The notes below the pieces were generated by a model. That model worked only from the letters and a program-made list of their open reading frames with translations. It ran no database searches and was not told the DNA's origin. From the NCBI RefSeq assembly GCF_900185615.1, contig NZ_FYAK01000003.1, positions 186,001 through 250,000 on the forward strand: a stretch of 64,000 bases of DNA, given 5' to 3'. Position numbers and translations under genes: made by a program. This stretch comes from Photobacterium malacitanum. GTDB taxonomy: Bacteria > Pseudomonadota > Gammaproteobacteria > Enterobacterales > Vibrionaceae. Positions 40,850 to 49,792 of the stretch are shown here, piece after piece. Position 1 is the first letter of the stretch; each line of letters starts with the position of its first letter.

Positions 40850-43261
40850 TTAAGGGGTTGTGGTTATTACGCTTTTATTCTCTATAGTGAGGTTTAAGCC
40901 ATTAGTGTTGATAAATGACGCTATTTCCGTTTGCATTTCTTGGGTTACAGCAGGACTGACTGTCGAATCGAGCAGTGATGAATGACCACCTTGATTAAAT
41001 AAAATAGCATTACGTACTAATTGGTTTGTCGTGCTTTGGTTAGTGACCATTAGATCTAAGCCGCTAATTAGCGGGGTTGTACCGGTAAACGGAGAGTAGG
41101 GTTGTAAAATCGTGGTACCGGCAATGGTTGCTCCTAATGGGGTCATATTAGGAATAGTCGCATCATCTTTAACTTGAGCTAAATATAAACCTGTATTTGG
41201 GCTTACCAGAGGAGCATGGTTAGTTGGATCGATCGTATCTAATACCGTTTGAGCCGCGTATGCAAAGCTATTAAAAGTGGCATATATTGCGGTTAAGGTT
41301 GCAATTGAGCTCGCATCGCCTTTAGCAATTAGATCTGCCTGATAAGCATTAAAGCATACATCAGGTTGCAATGATTGTTGTTGGCAAAAAGCGGCAAAGG
41401 TTGGATTGGTTGTCGCCATTAAGTTGCCTTTAACAAAATCGCCAAAACTACCAGAGTTTAATAATAAATAAGGAATTTCACCGCCAGGGTTAGCTAAAGC
41501 GAGGGCATTTATGTCGAATAAGAGAGCATCAGTTTGTGGTATGTCAATGGGACGATTTGCAATGTTGGCCACACTGACACCGGTGATAGCACCTAAAGAG
41601 TGACCAATAAAGTTAACGCCTTGCGCTGGATCGAGTGTTTTTAAATTACCTAAACTTCCAATTGCAGTGGCATCACTTGATGCGATAGTCGCAAATACTT
41701 GCCCAATTGCTGCGCGTAGTCCAATTATATCTGTTGCACTTTGGCGAAGGTTATCTCTGGCAACAGTGAGTGCTGATAAATTTAAATAGTACTCAGGGTG
41801 ACCATCACTGGCACTGCCATCAACGCCAGCAATTGCTCGACTGCCATGCAATGGATGATCGATGGCAAAAATCGCTTGGCACTGCTCATTGATAATATTA
41901 TCTGCTAGAGCTAATACGGTTTCTTTGGTGCTAGTAATACCATGTAAATAAATGCTGGTGGCGTTCTTTGCTACCTGATCACAACTCGGGTCTACAGGTA
42001 GAATCAGAGTGTAATCAAGATATTGTACTGATTGTAGCTTGGGCAATGGACTAAAGCGGGTGATTAATCGTTGTGGATCAAGTTGGTTGCCATCAGCTAA
42101 TGTCAATGTTGTGCCTGTTAGTGTCACCAGTAAGCGACGTTGTATGTTTGCATCACTGGCCGCCGCTGCAATGTCTGCTGGAGTAATATTGAGTTGAGCT
42201 AATTGCGCAACAATTGCTGCTTTATCTGCGTCACTACCTGAGGTTAATACGGAGCTGATAATAGCTAAACTTGGCATACCACTTTGCCAAGGTGTTGTTG
42301 CAAAACCTGCGGCAGTATTGTCTAAAAAATAGGGCAGTGCTATGGTGCCGGTATAGATTTCCCCTTTGGTTTGCGGTGTGGTTTGTTTAGTATCGGTGAG
42401 GTTGGAGAACCTAAATAGATTGCGCAAATCTGAGGTTGAGACTTGATCGCTAATTGCACTGCCTTTCCAAACAGTATTAGCACCTTGCTGTAATGCCTGT
42501 GCTGTTGCTGCTTTAACAGCATATACCGCATCACCGACCGAAGCTGTTGTAAACCAACTTGAGAACATAATGCTGTCTTGGTTAACTCCTACTTTTACAA
42601 ATTCAGCTTCTGTGGCGTGAGTAATGTTTTGGGCTGCAACCAGTGCTGCAACCGGCGCTGGCGCATTGGCTTTTAAGACCGCATAGCTGTTACTCATACC
42701 GACACTATCACCGTTGCTATCTTTAAGATCGCTTGTAATAGCAAACATATAATTAGTAGCGGGTTTTAATGGTTTTAACAGCATTACAGTAAGCGTGGTA
42801 CCTGATGCTGATAATATAAAGTCGCCATCATTTTGAGTGAGCTTAGTCGGTTCTATGGTGTGGCTAGTGGTGGTTGGATCGTTAGATTCAATTAAATAAA
42901 AGCCATTAGCTAGCGTTGTGCTATCAAGATCATGTCCTACAAATTGCAGCTGTAATGGTTGACTGGTACTCCAACCATCGGTGTGTCCCATTGTTATTAA
43001 TGGATCGCTAATATCATTGGCATCAGCAGCTGCAACTTCGGTATTTAAAGTGCCGTCGCGACTGTCCATTAATAAATAAGTGGGTTGAACAAGGGTAGGG
43101 CTTTGTGGATCAGTGATTAAATCAAAGTTGATTTTAGTCGCGGCGTTAATGCTATCGGTAATATTGGGATCCAGTGTTGGTGTCCCTTCTAATTTGCTGT
43201 CGCCACCGCACCCCATTAGCCCCAAACTTGTTGTTAGTATCGTTAAAATATACTTGTTCAT
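40850..43261 (-). CDS. volA: VolA/Pla-1 family surface lipoprotein phospholipase
   Basis: 803 aa. The N-terminus is a lipoprotein signal with lipobox LMGC. The bacterial virulence-factor lipase N-terminal region follows, and the alpha/beta-hydrolase part carries the nucleophile elbow GHSLGA (about 570). In Vibrio cholerae, VolA is a surface lysophospholipase that frees fatty acids from lysophosphatidylcholine for import by FadL. Here fadL lies 35 bp upstream on the same strand, the same pairing. AAGGA upstream supports the start. A terminator closes the operon. Confidence 0.93.
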   Translation of the reverse strand: MNKYILTILTTSLGLMGCGGDSKLEGTPTLDPNITDSINAATKINFDLITDPQSPTLVQPTYLLMDSRDGTLNTEVAAADANDISDPLITMGHTDGWSTSQPLQLQFVGHDLDSTTLANGFYLIESNDPTTTSHTIEPTKLTQNDGDFILSASGTTLTVMLLKPLKPATNYMFAITSDLKDSNGDSVGMSNSYAVLKANAPAPVAALVAAQNITHATEAEFVKVGVNQDSIMFSSWFTTASVGDAVYAVKAATAQALQQGANTVWKGSAISDQVSTSDLRNLFRFSNLTDTKQTTPQTKGEIYTGTIALPYFLDNTAAGFATTPWQSGMPSLAIISSVLTSGSDADKAAIVAQLAQLNITPADIAAAASDANIQRRLLVTLTGTTLTLADGNQLDPQRLITRFSPLPKLQSVQYLDYTLILPVDPSCDQVAKNATSIYLHGITSTKETVLALADNIINEQCQAIFAIDHPLHGSRAIAGVDGSASDGHPEYYLNLSALTVARDNLRQSATDIIGLRAAIGQVFATIASSDATAIGSLGNLKTLDPAQGVNFIGHSLGAITGVSVANIANRPIDIPQTDALLFDINALALANPGGEIPYLLLNSGSFGDFVKGNLMATTNPTFAAFCQQQSLQPDVCFNAYQADLIAKGDASSIATLTAIYATFNSFAYAAQTVLDTIDPTNHAPLVSPNTGLYLAQVKDDATIPNMTPLGATIAGTTILQPYSPFTGTTPLISGLDLMVTNQSTTNQLVRNAILFNQGGHSSLLDSTVSPAVTQEMQTEIASFINTNGLNLTIENKSVITTTP

Positions 43262-43296
43262 ATATTTCCTTATTTAAATGTTGTTATACATTGTGG

Positions 43297-44559
43297 CTAA
43301 AAGGCGTAGTTAACTTGTGCAGCTCCAATATAAGCAACACTGCTGGCAGTAAAACGGTGGTCAGTTTCAATAAAGTCGCTGTTTTTTCCGTAGATATAAC
43401 TCAAGCCAATATCAATACTTAAGCGAGGACTATGCTGGTAGGTGACGCCGGCTGAATACCAGTAACGGTCAGTATCTGGAATACTAAGCGTGGCTTTACC
43501 GCCTTGCTCATCAAAGGCAAATCCAGCACGTAAGGTAATGTTCGGGTTGAGAGTGTATGTGGTGCCAATAGCCCATCGAAATGCATCGCTATAATCTTCA
43601 TCTTTTAGCAAGCAAATCCCTGGCATTTGACCATTGAAATTACATTGTGCGTTGGTGGCACGTAACTCTTTAAATGAACGCCATTGGGTCCAGAAAAGAC
43701 TGTAATGAACAGCAATTTGCGGATTAAGCTGATGAAAGCCAGAAAACTCAGCAGTGGCGGGTAGAATAACAGGAAGTTTTCCTTTGATGGTTTGACCGCG
43801 ATTGGCACTGCCTAATACTAATCCGGAGTAATCAGTAAAATCGCCTTTAAAATCAAGATCAACTTTTGAACGGTAAGCGAGCCCAAAACGGTTATTATCA
43901 TTTAATTGATAGAAAGCACCGATGTTCCATCCCCAGCTCCAAGTGTCACCTTCCATGTTAATGGTTTTATCACTGGGTTTAATCGCTGGATAGAACGGTA
44001 ACGCATTCTGTCCATAATGGCGATAGAGTTCAGCTTTGGCATAAACAGCATTGAGACCGACCCCAAGGCTCAACTGATTATTAACTTTATAAGCAATACT
44101 GGGGTTTAAATTGATGGCTACCAGTGAGGTTTTACCTGCAGAAGTACCATCATAAAAATTAGCAGGATAATCGGTAGTGACGCCGTAGCCTGAAAATAAG
44201 GCTAGCCCCCAAGAAAAGCGCTCATTGAGCGGTTGAATAAAATAACTAGCAGGTACAAAAGCGGTTGGAGCCACATTTTTGGCTGTCTGGATGCCGTTAG
44301 GTGCATCATGGGCGATAACATCAACATCTGGTATAACAACACTGCCAACAACAGATACTGTCATGGTGTTAAATTTTGTCATCGCAGCAGGATTGCGAGA
44401 GATTACAGCAGCATTATCAGCGATAGCTGCCTCTCCGGCAAAAGCACGACCTAAACCTGATGCTGATTGTTCTGAGACTTGAAACCCCGCACTAAACACT
44501 GAAGTACTAGTCAGTGCTGCACAAAGCGCAAGGGAAAGATAACGTATATTTACGGACAT
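43297..44559 (-). CDS. fadL: Outer-membrane long-chain fatty acid transporter
   Basis: 420 aa with a signal peptide ending in VFSA, then the FadL N-terminus AGFQVSEQSASGLGRAFAGE and the NPA motif (SRNPAAM). The protein should form a 14-strand barrel ending in aromatic VNYAF. It takes up long-chain fatty acids through the outer membrane. GAGG seven bases upstream supports the start. It is first in an operon with volA, so lysophospholipid breakdown and fatty-acid import are coupled. Confidence 0.96.
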   Translation of the reverse strand: MSVNIRYLSLALCAALTSTSVFSAGFQVSEQSASGLGRAFAGEAAIADNAAVISRNPAAMTKFNTMTVSVVGSVVIPDVDVIAHDAPNGIQTAKNVAPTAFVPASYFIQPLNERFSWGLALFSGYGVTTDYPANFYDGTSAGKTSLVAINLNPSIAYKVNNQLSLGVGLNAVYAKAELYRHYGQNALPFYPAIKPSDKTINMEGDTWSWGWNIGAFYQLNDNNRFGLAYRSKVDLDFKGDFTDYSGLVLGSANRGQTIKGKLPVILPATAEFSGFHQLNPQIAVHYSLFWTQWRSFKELRATNAQCNFNGQMPGICLLKDEDYSDAFRWAIGTTYTLNPNITLRAGFAFDEQGGKATLSIPDTDRYWYSAGVTYQHSPRLSIDIGLSYIYGKNSDFIETDHRFTASSVAYIGAAQVNYAF

Positions 44560-44702
44560 TATTCTGCCTCTCAGTTGTCGTTATGTTATTTTTTATTCAT
44601 CCATGAGGAAAAACAAAACGCATTACAGACCAAGTATAAGATTAATGTTAAGTAATTGTTAACTTTTGCGTCTATTTATTTGACGAACGATGTAAGAGGT
44701 AT

Positions 44703-44728
44703 AAAAAAACCCATACAGGGATGGGTTT
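44703..44728 (-). terminator. rnt intrinsic terminator
   Basis: 8-bp stem AAACCCAT / ATGGGTTT (44707-44714 with 44721-44728) with extra A/T, followed on the minus strand by a T-run. Confidence 0.88.
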
Positions 44729-44753
44729 AATAAAAAATTCAGCGCAATTTAGA

Positions 44754-45419
44754 TTATTTGCTGTCAGTGTCGTCTGTTGGTGGCGTGAATAATGGCCAGC
44801 CACCTAGTTGTTTCCACTTATTAACGATTTTGCAAAATAATTCAGCGGTACGTTCAGTGTCATATAATGCTGAGTGCGCTTCTTTATTATCAAATGGAAT
44901 TTCAGCGGTTTGACAGGCTTTAGCCAACACCGTTTGTCCAAAGGCTAAACCGCTTAATGCTGCAGTATCAAAGGTCGCAAATGGATGAAATGGGTTACGT
45001 TTTAGTTTCGCACGTTCAGAGGCAGCCATTACAAAGCTATGATCAAATGTCGCATTATGCGCCACCATAATCGCACGGGTGCAATCAGTGTTTTTTTGTT
45101 CTTTTCTGATTTGTTTATAAATTTCTTTTAGTGCAACTTCTTCAGATACCGCACCACGTAATGGGCTAAACGGGTCGCGGATACCGTTAAATTCTAACGC
45201 TTCTTTATGCAAGATTGCACCTTCAAAAGGAGCGACATGGAAGTGAATAGTTGTTGCAGGTTTTAGCCAACCATCTTCATCCATTTGTAAAGTGACAGCA
45301 CAAATCTCTAATAAGGCATCCGTTTTGGCGTTAAAACCTGCAGTTTCAACGTCAATAACGACTGGAAAGTAGCCGCGAAAGCGACTTTTTAAGGTATTAC
45401 ATTGGTTATCTTGGCTCAT
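44754..45419 (-). CDS. rnt: Ribonuclease T
   Basis: 221 aa. The DEDD exonuclease residues are visible: VIDVETAGF (D and E), [12 protein letters not shown] (D) and [15 protein letters not shown] (H and D). RNase T trims 3' ends of tRNA and other stable RNAs as a dimer. It lies next to motY in divergent orientation, the arrangement I know from vibrios. The ribosome binding site is weak. A terminator follows. Confidence 0.97.
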   Translation of the reverse strand: MSQDNQCNTLKSRFRGYFPVVIDVETAGFNAKTDALLEICAVTLQMDEDGWLKPATTIHFHVAPFEGAILHKEALEFNGIRDPFSPLRGAVSEEVALKEIYKQIRKEQKNTDCTRAIMVAHNATFDHSFVMAASERAKLKRNPFHPFATFDTAALSGLAFGQTVLAKACQTAEIPFDNKEAHSALYDTERTAELFCKIVNKWKQLGGWPLFTPPTDDTDSK

Positions 45420-45621
45420 AGTACTGCTGTCAAAATAAAAGAATTACATAGTATGGCAGATTAAGCGTGCAATTTCATTGCTGTTCAATCATAGAAATAC
45501 GATTTGAAGTAACAATAGTTTGATTGCGTAATAGAAGGCTAAAGCTCATACCATAAATGCCGATATAGCAGTGTAACATTATTATTGTCGTTGTATTATT
45601 TTCTCTTAGTCTGGTTATAAA

Positions 45622-46518
45622 ATGAATTCAATAGAAGTATTAATGCCTTGGTTACGAATTGGATTAGTTATTAGTGTATTTATTTCAATATCGAATGCGG
45701 AGGCTAAAAACTACCTTGCCTCGCCACATCAATCACAGTGGCAGCTTGTGGTTGATACGCCGTTAGAGTGTCGATTAGAACACGCCATTCCAGCTTATGG
45801 AACTGCGCAGTTTTCAGCACGTTCGAGTAAAAAAATGAACCTGCATTTTGAGTTGAAAATGCAGCGTCAACTTGGAGCAACCCGCAATGTTAAGTTAACC
45901 TCAATGCCACCGAGTTGGATGCCTGGCGATGCTGCTCATGCGATGGTTGATTTAAAATTTTTTAAACAATTTGATGGCTATATTGAAGGTAATACTGCGT
46001 GGCAAATGTTGGCAGAGTTAGAAGATGGACGTAATCCAACGTTTAGCTATAAAAGTTGGCCTGCGCAGCGACAACGTCAGTTAGACGTTGGTTTGTCTGC
46101 GGTGAATTTTAATAAATCGTATCAACTTTTTAGTCAATGTTTGAATAACTTGATGCCATTTAGTTTTGACGATATCGCTTTTACTATTTTGCATTACAAC
46201 AATGATAGTGATGAGCTGAATAATATGTCACAGCAGCGGTTAGCGCAGATTGCTGATTATGTCCGCTATTCTGATGATATCGATTTAGTGCTGGTTGCTG
46301 CATACAGTGATTCAGCATTAGGAACAGCGGCAGGACAACGGTTGTCAGAACAACGAGCCGCTAAAATTGAAGATTATTTTAGAGGGTTAGGTTTACCTGA
46401 CGATCGCATTCAAGTTGAAGCTCATGGTAAACGGCGACCTATTGCCGATAACTCAACCCCTGTCGGTCGACATCAAAACCGTCGAGTGGTGATTTCATTA
46501 GGGCGTAGTCAAATTTAA
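45622..46518 (+). CDS. motY: Sodium-driven flagellar stator-ring protein MotY
   Basis: 298 aa. A signal peptide ends near ISNAEA. The N-terminal domain (about 25-170) is the MotY-specific stator-binding part, and the C-terminal domain (about 180-298) is OmpA-like with [20 protein letters not shown] and [20 protein letters not shown], which binds peptidoglycan. MotX and MotY form the T-ring that holds PomAB stators of the polar flagellum in vibrios. The start at 45622 is weak; an ATG at 45643 gives a shorter signal peptide and is also possible. Confidence 0.94.
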   Translation: MNSIEVLMPWLRIGLVISVFISISNAEAKNYLASPHQSQWQLVVDTPLECRLEHAIPAYGTAQFSARSSKKMNLHFELKMQRQLGATRNVKLTSMPPSWMPGDAAHAMVDLKFFKQFDGYIEGNTAWQMLAELEDGRNPTFSYKSWPAQRQRQLDVGLSAVNFNKSYQLFSQCLNNLMPFSFDDIAFTILHYNNDSDELNNMSQQRLAQIADYVRYSDDIDLVLVAAYSDSALGTAAGQRLSEQRAAKIEDYFRGLGLPDDRIQVEAHGKRRPIADNSTPVGRHQNRRVVISLGRSQI

Positions 46519-46612
46519 ATTCATTATGGGCGTAATGTTAATCGTCTGTTGACATTGGCTATTGATAACACCTTTATGATGGTAGTGTTAATCAGCGAAT
46601 AAGGATTTGAGT

Positions 46613-47062
46613 ATGAATAAGCGTTTATTGTGCGGGATTGTTATTATTGTCGCAGTGATTGCTGGTATAAAAATGTTCACGACTACGGTTGAGAATGTGG
46701 CAACAGATACGACCAAGGAAGTGCTCAACAAAGTCGTTAAAGCAGATTTAAAGCCCGTTGCTGAAGCAATAAAAAATCAACAATTGTGTAAACCTGGTGC
46801 GGCAACTGAATTACAGGCGCTAGGGCATGAAGGTCAGCCTTTAGCACGAAGCATGGCTTATATTGCCCTTGCCCAAGAAAGCTACCTTCAAGGTGATAAG
46901 CAAAAAGCAGCAATAGAATTACAGCAATCTCTTGATGCTAGTGGTAAAAAAGTCTCACCTCAACAACGTGATGAGTTATTAAATGCGCTTGGTAAAGGGG
47001 CTGCAGAGCTTGCCGCTAAACGTAAACAAAATGGCTTTAATATTGACTGTACACCATTGTAA
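46613..47062 (+). CDS. Conserved hypothetical membrane-anchored protein
   Basis: 149 aa from the ATG at 46613 with AAGGA seven bases upstream. A single N-terminal hydrophobic segment (about 4-22) anchors it. The rest is helical with a TPR-like feel (ARSMAYIALAQESYLQGDKQ), plus two cysteines, QLCKP and DCTP, that could form a disulfide if it faces the periplasm. I do not recognise the function. It lies downstream of motY in the same direction, 94 bp away. It is the last core gene before the island. Confidence 0.75.
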   Translation: MNKRLLCGIVIIVAVIAGIKMFTTTVENVATDTTKEVLNKVVKADLKPVAEAIKNQQLCKPGAATELQALGHEGQPLARSMAYIALAQESYLQGDKQKAAIELQQSLDASGKKVSPQQRDELLNALGKGAAELAAKRKQNGFNIDCTPL

Positions 47063-47081
47063 TAATCAGATTATTCGTTTT

Positions 47082-47111
47082 AAAAAAGGAGCGTTTTAAT
47101 GCTCCTTTTTT
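47082..47111 (+). terminator. Terminator before island
   Basis: 11-bp perfect stem (47082-47092 with 47101-47111), 8-base loop, A6/T6 ends. It marks the end of the motY-side core block. Confidence 0.94.
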
Positions 47112-47283
47112 GTTGGTGACGATGCTGGATGAAATAGAGATAGTCACATTACAGCGAGGTTAGATTTCTACTTTGTCTTTATATCTCCATTATATGAACT
47201 AAAAATCATCTTTACTCGGTGGGTGAGTGAGTGACTATCTAGTTATAGTAAGGGGTTTAGGTGCCATCAACGGTAAAAATACA

Positions 47284-47364
47284 TTACAAATACCCTTTAA
47301 TTTGTAAAGGTGATGATTTTATAAGACTAAACTCGACAAAATCATACGCAATATCCTTTACAAA
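47284..47364. repeat. Nested inverted repeats at island left end
   Basis: TTTGTAAAGG (47301-47310) pairs with CCTTTACAAA (47355-47364), and inside it ATGATTTT (47313-47320) pairs with AAAATCAT (47338-47345). TTACAAA at 47284-47290 is one more copy of the same word. The words TGTAAAG and TGATTTT also make up the repeat at the right end (61664-61724), so I take these as the two ends of one element. Confidence 0.6.
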
Positions 47365-47637
47365 ATAGTAACAAATAAATTGTAGCTGACTTTACTCAAA
47401 GTCTTGGCAAGGCGATGGCCTCACTGCGTGAACCATCACCCTGCTAAAAGGGTATCTAGGGGAATGATGGTAAAGTAAAATAATAAAGCCACTCCTGACG
47501 CTCGCACGGCTCGCTAGTCGCTAGGCGTTTATGATTTTTCTTGACCATCGGTATCACTCACAAAAAATCTCACAAAAGAGCTTTCGTAACTCGTTTTTGG
47601 ACATTTCTGAGTTAGCGGTAACAAGTACTTTGATCAA

Positions 47638-47663
47638 ATTCGCATAACTTGAGGTGTGTTAAT
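47638..47663. repeat. Degenerate third copy of crossover-like site
   Basis: ATTCGCA (47638-47644), ten bases, then TGTGTTAAT. It resembles the arms of the two direct repeats at 49692 and 52689, with a two-base insertion in the right arm. It sits just left of the 161-aa gene. Confidence 0.35.
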
Positions 47664-47704
47664 ATTGTTTAGGAGAGCAGCATCAACTTTGAGATCACAA
47701 TGTA

Positions 47705-48190
47705 CTACTTCATCTTCTGTCTCAAACGTCGCAGCTTTCTAAGTAAATGCTCAGGGTCTTTATCAGACCTTTTCTTGTCAAGGTATTCTTCTGCTATTTC
47801 TATCTGAGACCTCCGCTTGTTGTCATCAACAGTTAGTGTTTCCAATTGAACCATAATGTGAAGCATAGTCACATCACGATATTTGGCTTTCTTAGCAGCA
47901 TAATTACCTATGCCTTTTACTGGTTTACCAAAGAAAGCATCCTCGAGGCTTATTTCTCCTTGTTTATGGATGTACCCCTTATACGTTTCCGCGATTTGTA
48001 ATAAGACAGACGGTGGTGGGTAGACGCCAGCCTCTAAGCAGTAAGCTAAGGCAGCAAGTGGATGTTCAGCAATAGGAGCACGGTCTTCACTATTATCCCA
48101 CCATGAGAAGTGTGAAGACCTTTGTTCCTCCCACATATCCTCAAGCTCTTCTACTGTTTCATCTGCTATTTCTAAATTCTTATATTCCAT
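47705..48190 (-). CDS. Hypothetical island protein, 161 aa
   Basis: 161 aa, acidic N-terminal half with Trp-rich WEEQRSSHFSWWDNSED and a strongly basic C-terminus (KKRSDKDPEHLLRKLRRLRQ). No membrane segment, no known motif. GAGGA four bases before the ATG supports expression. It lies seven bases after the 34-aa membrane protein gene and seems to be the last gene of a four-gene minus-strand module headed by the HEPN-like 293-aa protein. I do not recognise the family; the basic tail could bind nucleic acid. Confidence 0.7.
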   Translation of the reverse strand: MEYKNLEIADETVEELEDMWEEQRSSHFSWWDNSEDRAPIAEHPLAALAYCLEAGVYPPPSVLLQIAETYKGYIHKQGEISLEDAFFGKPVKGIGNYAAKKAKYRDVTMLHIMVQLETLTVDDNKRRSQIEIAEEYLDKKRSDKDPEHLLRKLRRLRQKMK

Positions 48191-48197
48191 CGCATCC

Positions 48198-48302
48198 TCA
48201 CACCACTAGACCGCATACTATGGCGACAATGAGTCCAGCCACAATATTCAACAAGATAATACCTGTAGGTCTTTCGTACCACTGTCTCGTCTCACGCTTC
48301 AT
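48198..48302 (-). CDS. Small hydrophobic membrane protein, 34 aa
   Basis: 34 aa: a charged start MKRETRQWYERP followed by one membrane helix (GIILLNIVAGLIVAIVCGLVV). AAGGG eight bases before the ATG is a good ribosome binding site; an in-frame extension upstream is not needed. It lies seven bases before the 161-aa gene. Such tiny single-helix proteins are frequent in mobile elements, sometimes as toxins or as partners in abortive infection; the role here is unknown. Confidence 0.55.
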   Translation of the reverse strand: MKRETRQWYERPTGIILLNIVAGLIVAIVCGLVV

Positions 48303-48400
48303 TATATTTACCCTTATCGTTGTCGTGAGATAAGTATCTATTAAAAGGCGTGATGTTTTAAGGACATGCAGAGCCTTGGGTGTCCTGTCGTAATTATCTA

Positions 48401-48634
48401 TTATTCCGCCATGCTTTTTAAGTAGATACTGCACTCAGGTAACTGAATCGTTCTGCCTCTCCATGGTTGTTTTCTTGATGGAACGAAATGTGTCGCTATG
48501 TCTACAGTGTGACCAATGTTAGCAGCCAGACCAGAGTGAAACGAAGATGGACAGAAGCCATTTATATTTATTGCTCTAATTGGTTCTACCAGATTAGAAA
48601 AAGTATCTTGAAACTTTAAATACTTTGTTAACAT
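48401..48634 (-). CDS. Hypothetical island protein, 77 aa
   Basis: 77 aa, no membrane segment; contains FCPSSFHSG, THFVPSRKQPWRGR and a basic, Pro-containing second half. Its start codon shares one base with the stop of the 293-aa gene (TAATG), a sign of translational coupling, so it may be a partner or antidote of that protein. There is no other support, and I do not know the family. Confidence 0.5.
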   Translation of the reverse strand: MLTKYLKFQDTFSNLVEPIRAININGFCPSSFHSGLAANIGHTVDIATHFVPSRKQPWRGRTIQLPECSIYLKSMAE

Positions 48635-49515
48635 TATTTTTCAAACGTTATATTTGAGTAATTGATAGAATTTCGGTGCTTCTCTTTCAAGTAATCAAAA
48701 ACGTCAAACCACTCAAGAGATGAACCAAATATTTTGTTCTCTTGCGTACACACTTCACATTGATAGTTTTTAAAACCAGTCTCAGTCGCATAGTTTTGCC
48801 ACATTGACGTGAATGAGGCTCTCGCCTTACCAACAACCACTTCTGTTAATCTACGATTTAACATATGCTTCTGAGATATAGCGTATACAAAGCCATCGAT
48901 TATTTCTGTAAGATCAAGTTTAATATCTTTGAATAACCTATCTTTAGGTACACTAGCTTTTACTAAATCTTCGTAATCATAATAGATATTAAAATGAGCA
49001 GTCCGGTTTGAAGTATCGTGATCGTAACGCACACCTTTCGTGATGGTTCTAACTGGTAACTCGCTATGCTGGCTGTGACCACGAAGTTTACAACCAACTA
49101 CATAATTCAGATTTGTCTTATAGATTTCTTCACGATGATCGATGACTTGTTGCTGCGATCCATCGTCCTTTGTTAACTCGAATGAAAAGCAGCGCTTCTT
49201 GTCTTTATTGTAGTGCCAGTCTAGATATAGTTTACTTAGATTAAACAAATTAAAAGCTTGCCGATTCAATGAACTACGAACCTCATGATTAAAAGCATAG
49301 TTTGCGAACGGCGATGACACAGACCTCAAGCTCCAATAGTTCACTTTGTTTTTATAGTCCCAGTAAGCTTCAATTATTTGATCATAGATAATTTCTATAT
49401 CTAGGGCTTTGACCAAAAGCTCTCTATAACCTAAAGCCAATGTAATTTCGGATTCGGAGACTTCGAAGCTTTGATACGCCACTTCATCTGTACTGTATAC
49501 GAATAAATTTTCCAT
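48634..49515 (-). CDS. HEPN-like protein with R-x4-H motif, 293 aa
   Basis: 293 aa, mostly helical. Residues 144-155 read LRGHSQHSELPV: R145 and H150 make an R-x4-H motif, and the context resembles HEPN proteins in which LRN-x3-H is followed by LPV/LPI. HEPN domains are often RNases in toxin-antitoxin and phage-defence systems. Further on, CEVC (CxxC) may bind metal. GAGG four bases upstream supports the start. It heads the module with the 77-, 34- and 161-aa genes. The HEPN call rests on one motif plus helical character and should be treated as tentative. Confidence 0.55.
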   Translation of the reverse strand: MENLFVYSTDEVAYQSFEVSESEITLALGYRELLVKALDIEIIYDQIIEAYWDYKNKVNYWSLRSVSSPFANYAFNHEVRSSLNRQAFNLFNLSKLYLDWHYNKDKKRCFSFELTKDDGSQQQVIDHREEIYKTNLNYVVGCKLRGHSQHSELPVRTITKGVRYDHDTSNRTAHFNIYYDYEDLVKASVPKDRLFKDIKLDLTEIIDGFVYAISQKHMLNRRLTEVVVGKARASFTSMWQNYATETGFKNYQCEVCTQENKIFGSSLEWFDVFDYLKEKHRNSINYSNITFEK

Positions 49516-49691
49516 AAATCCTCAATAATGCTAACGCTAACTAGACGGCTAACAGTAACCTTTAACTCTGAAATAATGCCGTCTTTTACTTACTGACTCT
49601 ATAACAAATCAATACTTTACCAAAAATGCTAACAAATTAGAGTACTAAGAGGTGCATAATTCCTAGATGAGCGGAATTCGCATAAATTGTT

Positions 49692-49752
49692 GTAGTGTAA
49701 ATTCACATGAACAAGGTATGAATGAGTATTTACTCTGAATGATAATGGGGCA
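49692..49752. repeat. Direct repeat A, crossover-site-like
   Basis: 61 bp, matching repeat B (52689-52749) at 45 of 61 positions without gaps. Inside are ATTCACA (49701-49707), a 9-base spacer, and TATGAAT (49717-49723), an imperfect inverted pair like a tyrosine-recombinase core site. It lies 40 bp beyond the stop of the 198-aa recombinase gene. A related word AATTCGCATAAATTG is just upstream (49675-49689). Confidence 0.65.
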
Positions 49753-49777
49753 CAGGCTTTTCAGAGGAAAAGCCTGT
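49752..49777 (-). terminator. Stem-loop after 198-aa recombinase gene
   Basis: 11-bp perfect stem ACAGGCTTTTC / GAAAAGCCTGT (49752-49762 with 49767-49777), 4-base loop, starting at the last base of repeat A. There is no T-run on the minus strand, so it may be a terminator or part of the recombination site. Confidence 0.55.
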
Positions 49778-49792
49778 AGCAGATCCCGCCTG

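Larger units (their letters stand above)
47112..47704. other. Island left boundary region, no gene
   Basis: 593 bp without a believable gene. It contains, in order: the nested inverted repeats at 47284-47364; a hairpin with GATGG / CCATC arms around 47413-47436; a short GC-rich patch with repeated CGCTAG words around 47490-47526; and a degenerate crossover-site copy at 47638-47663. The abrupt change from AT-rich to GC-rich and back suggests a structured RNA, a recombination site, or foreign DNA joints. Confidence 0.5.

Noticed and set aside
47400..47540. tmRNA or tRNA relic as insertion target at the left end
   Set aside because: No CCA end, T-loop or acceptor stem could be drawn; the patch has hairpins but not a tRNA shape.
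47490..47540. Integron attC site in the GC-rich patch
   Set aside because: The right-hand end after AGGC reads GTTTATG and does not fit the conserved GTTRRRY core, and no matching left core was found.
48303..48434. Longer version of the 34-aa membrane protein (extra N-terminal part)
   Set aside because: It would overlap the 77-aa gene, while the inner ATG at 48302 has a good ribosome binding site and gives a clean charged start plus one helix.
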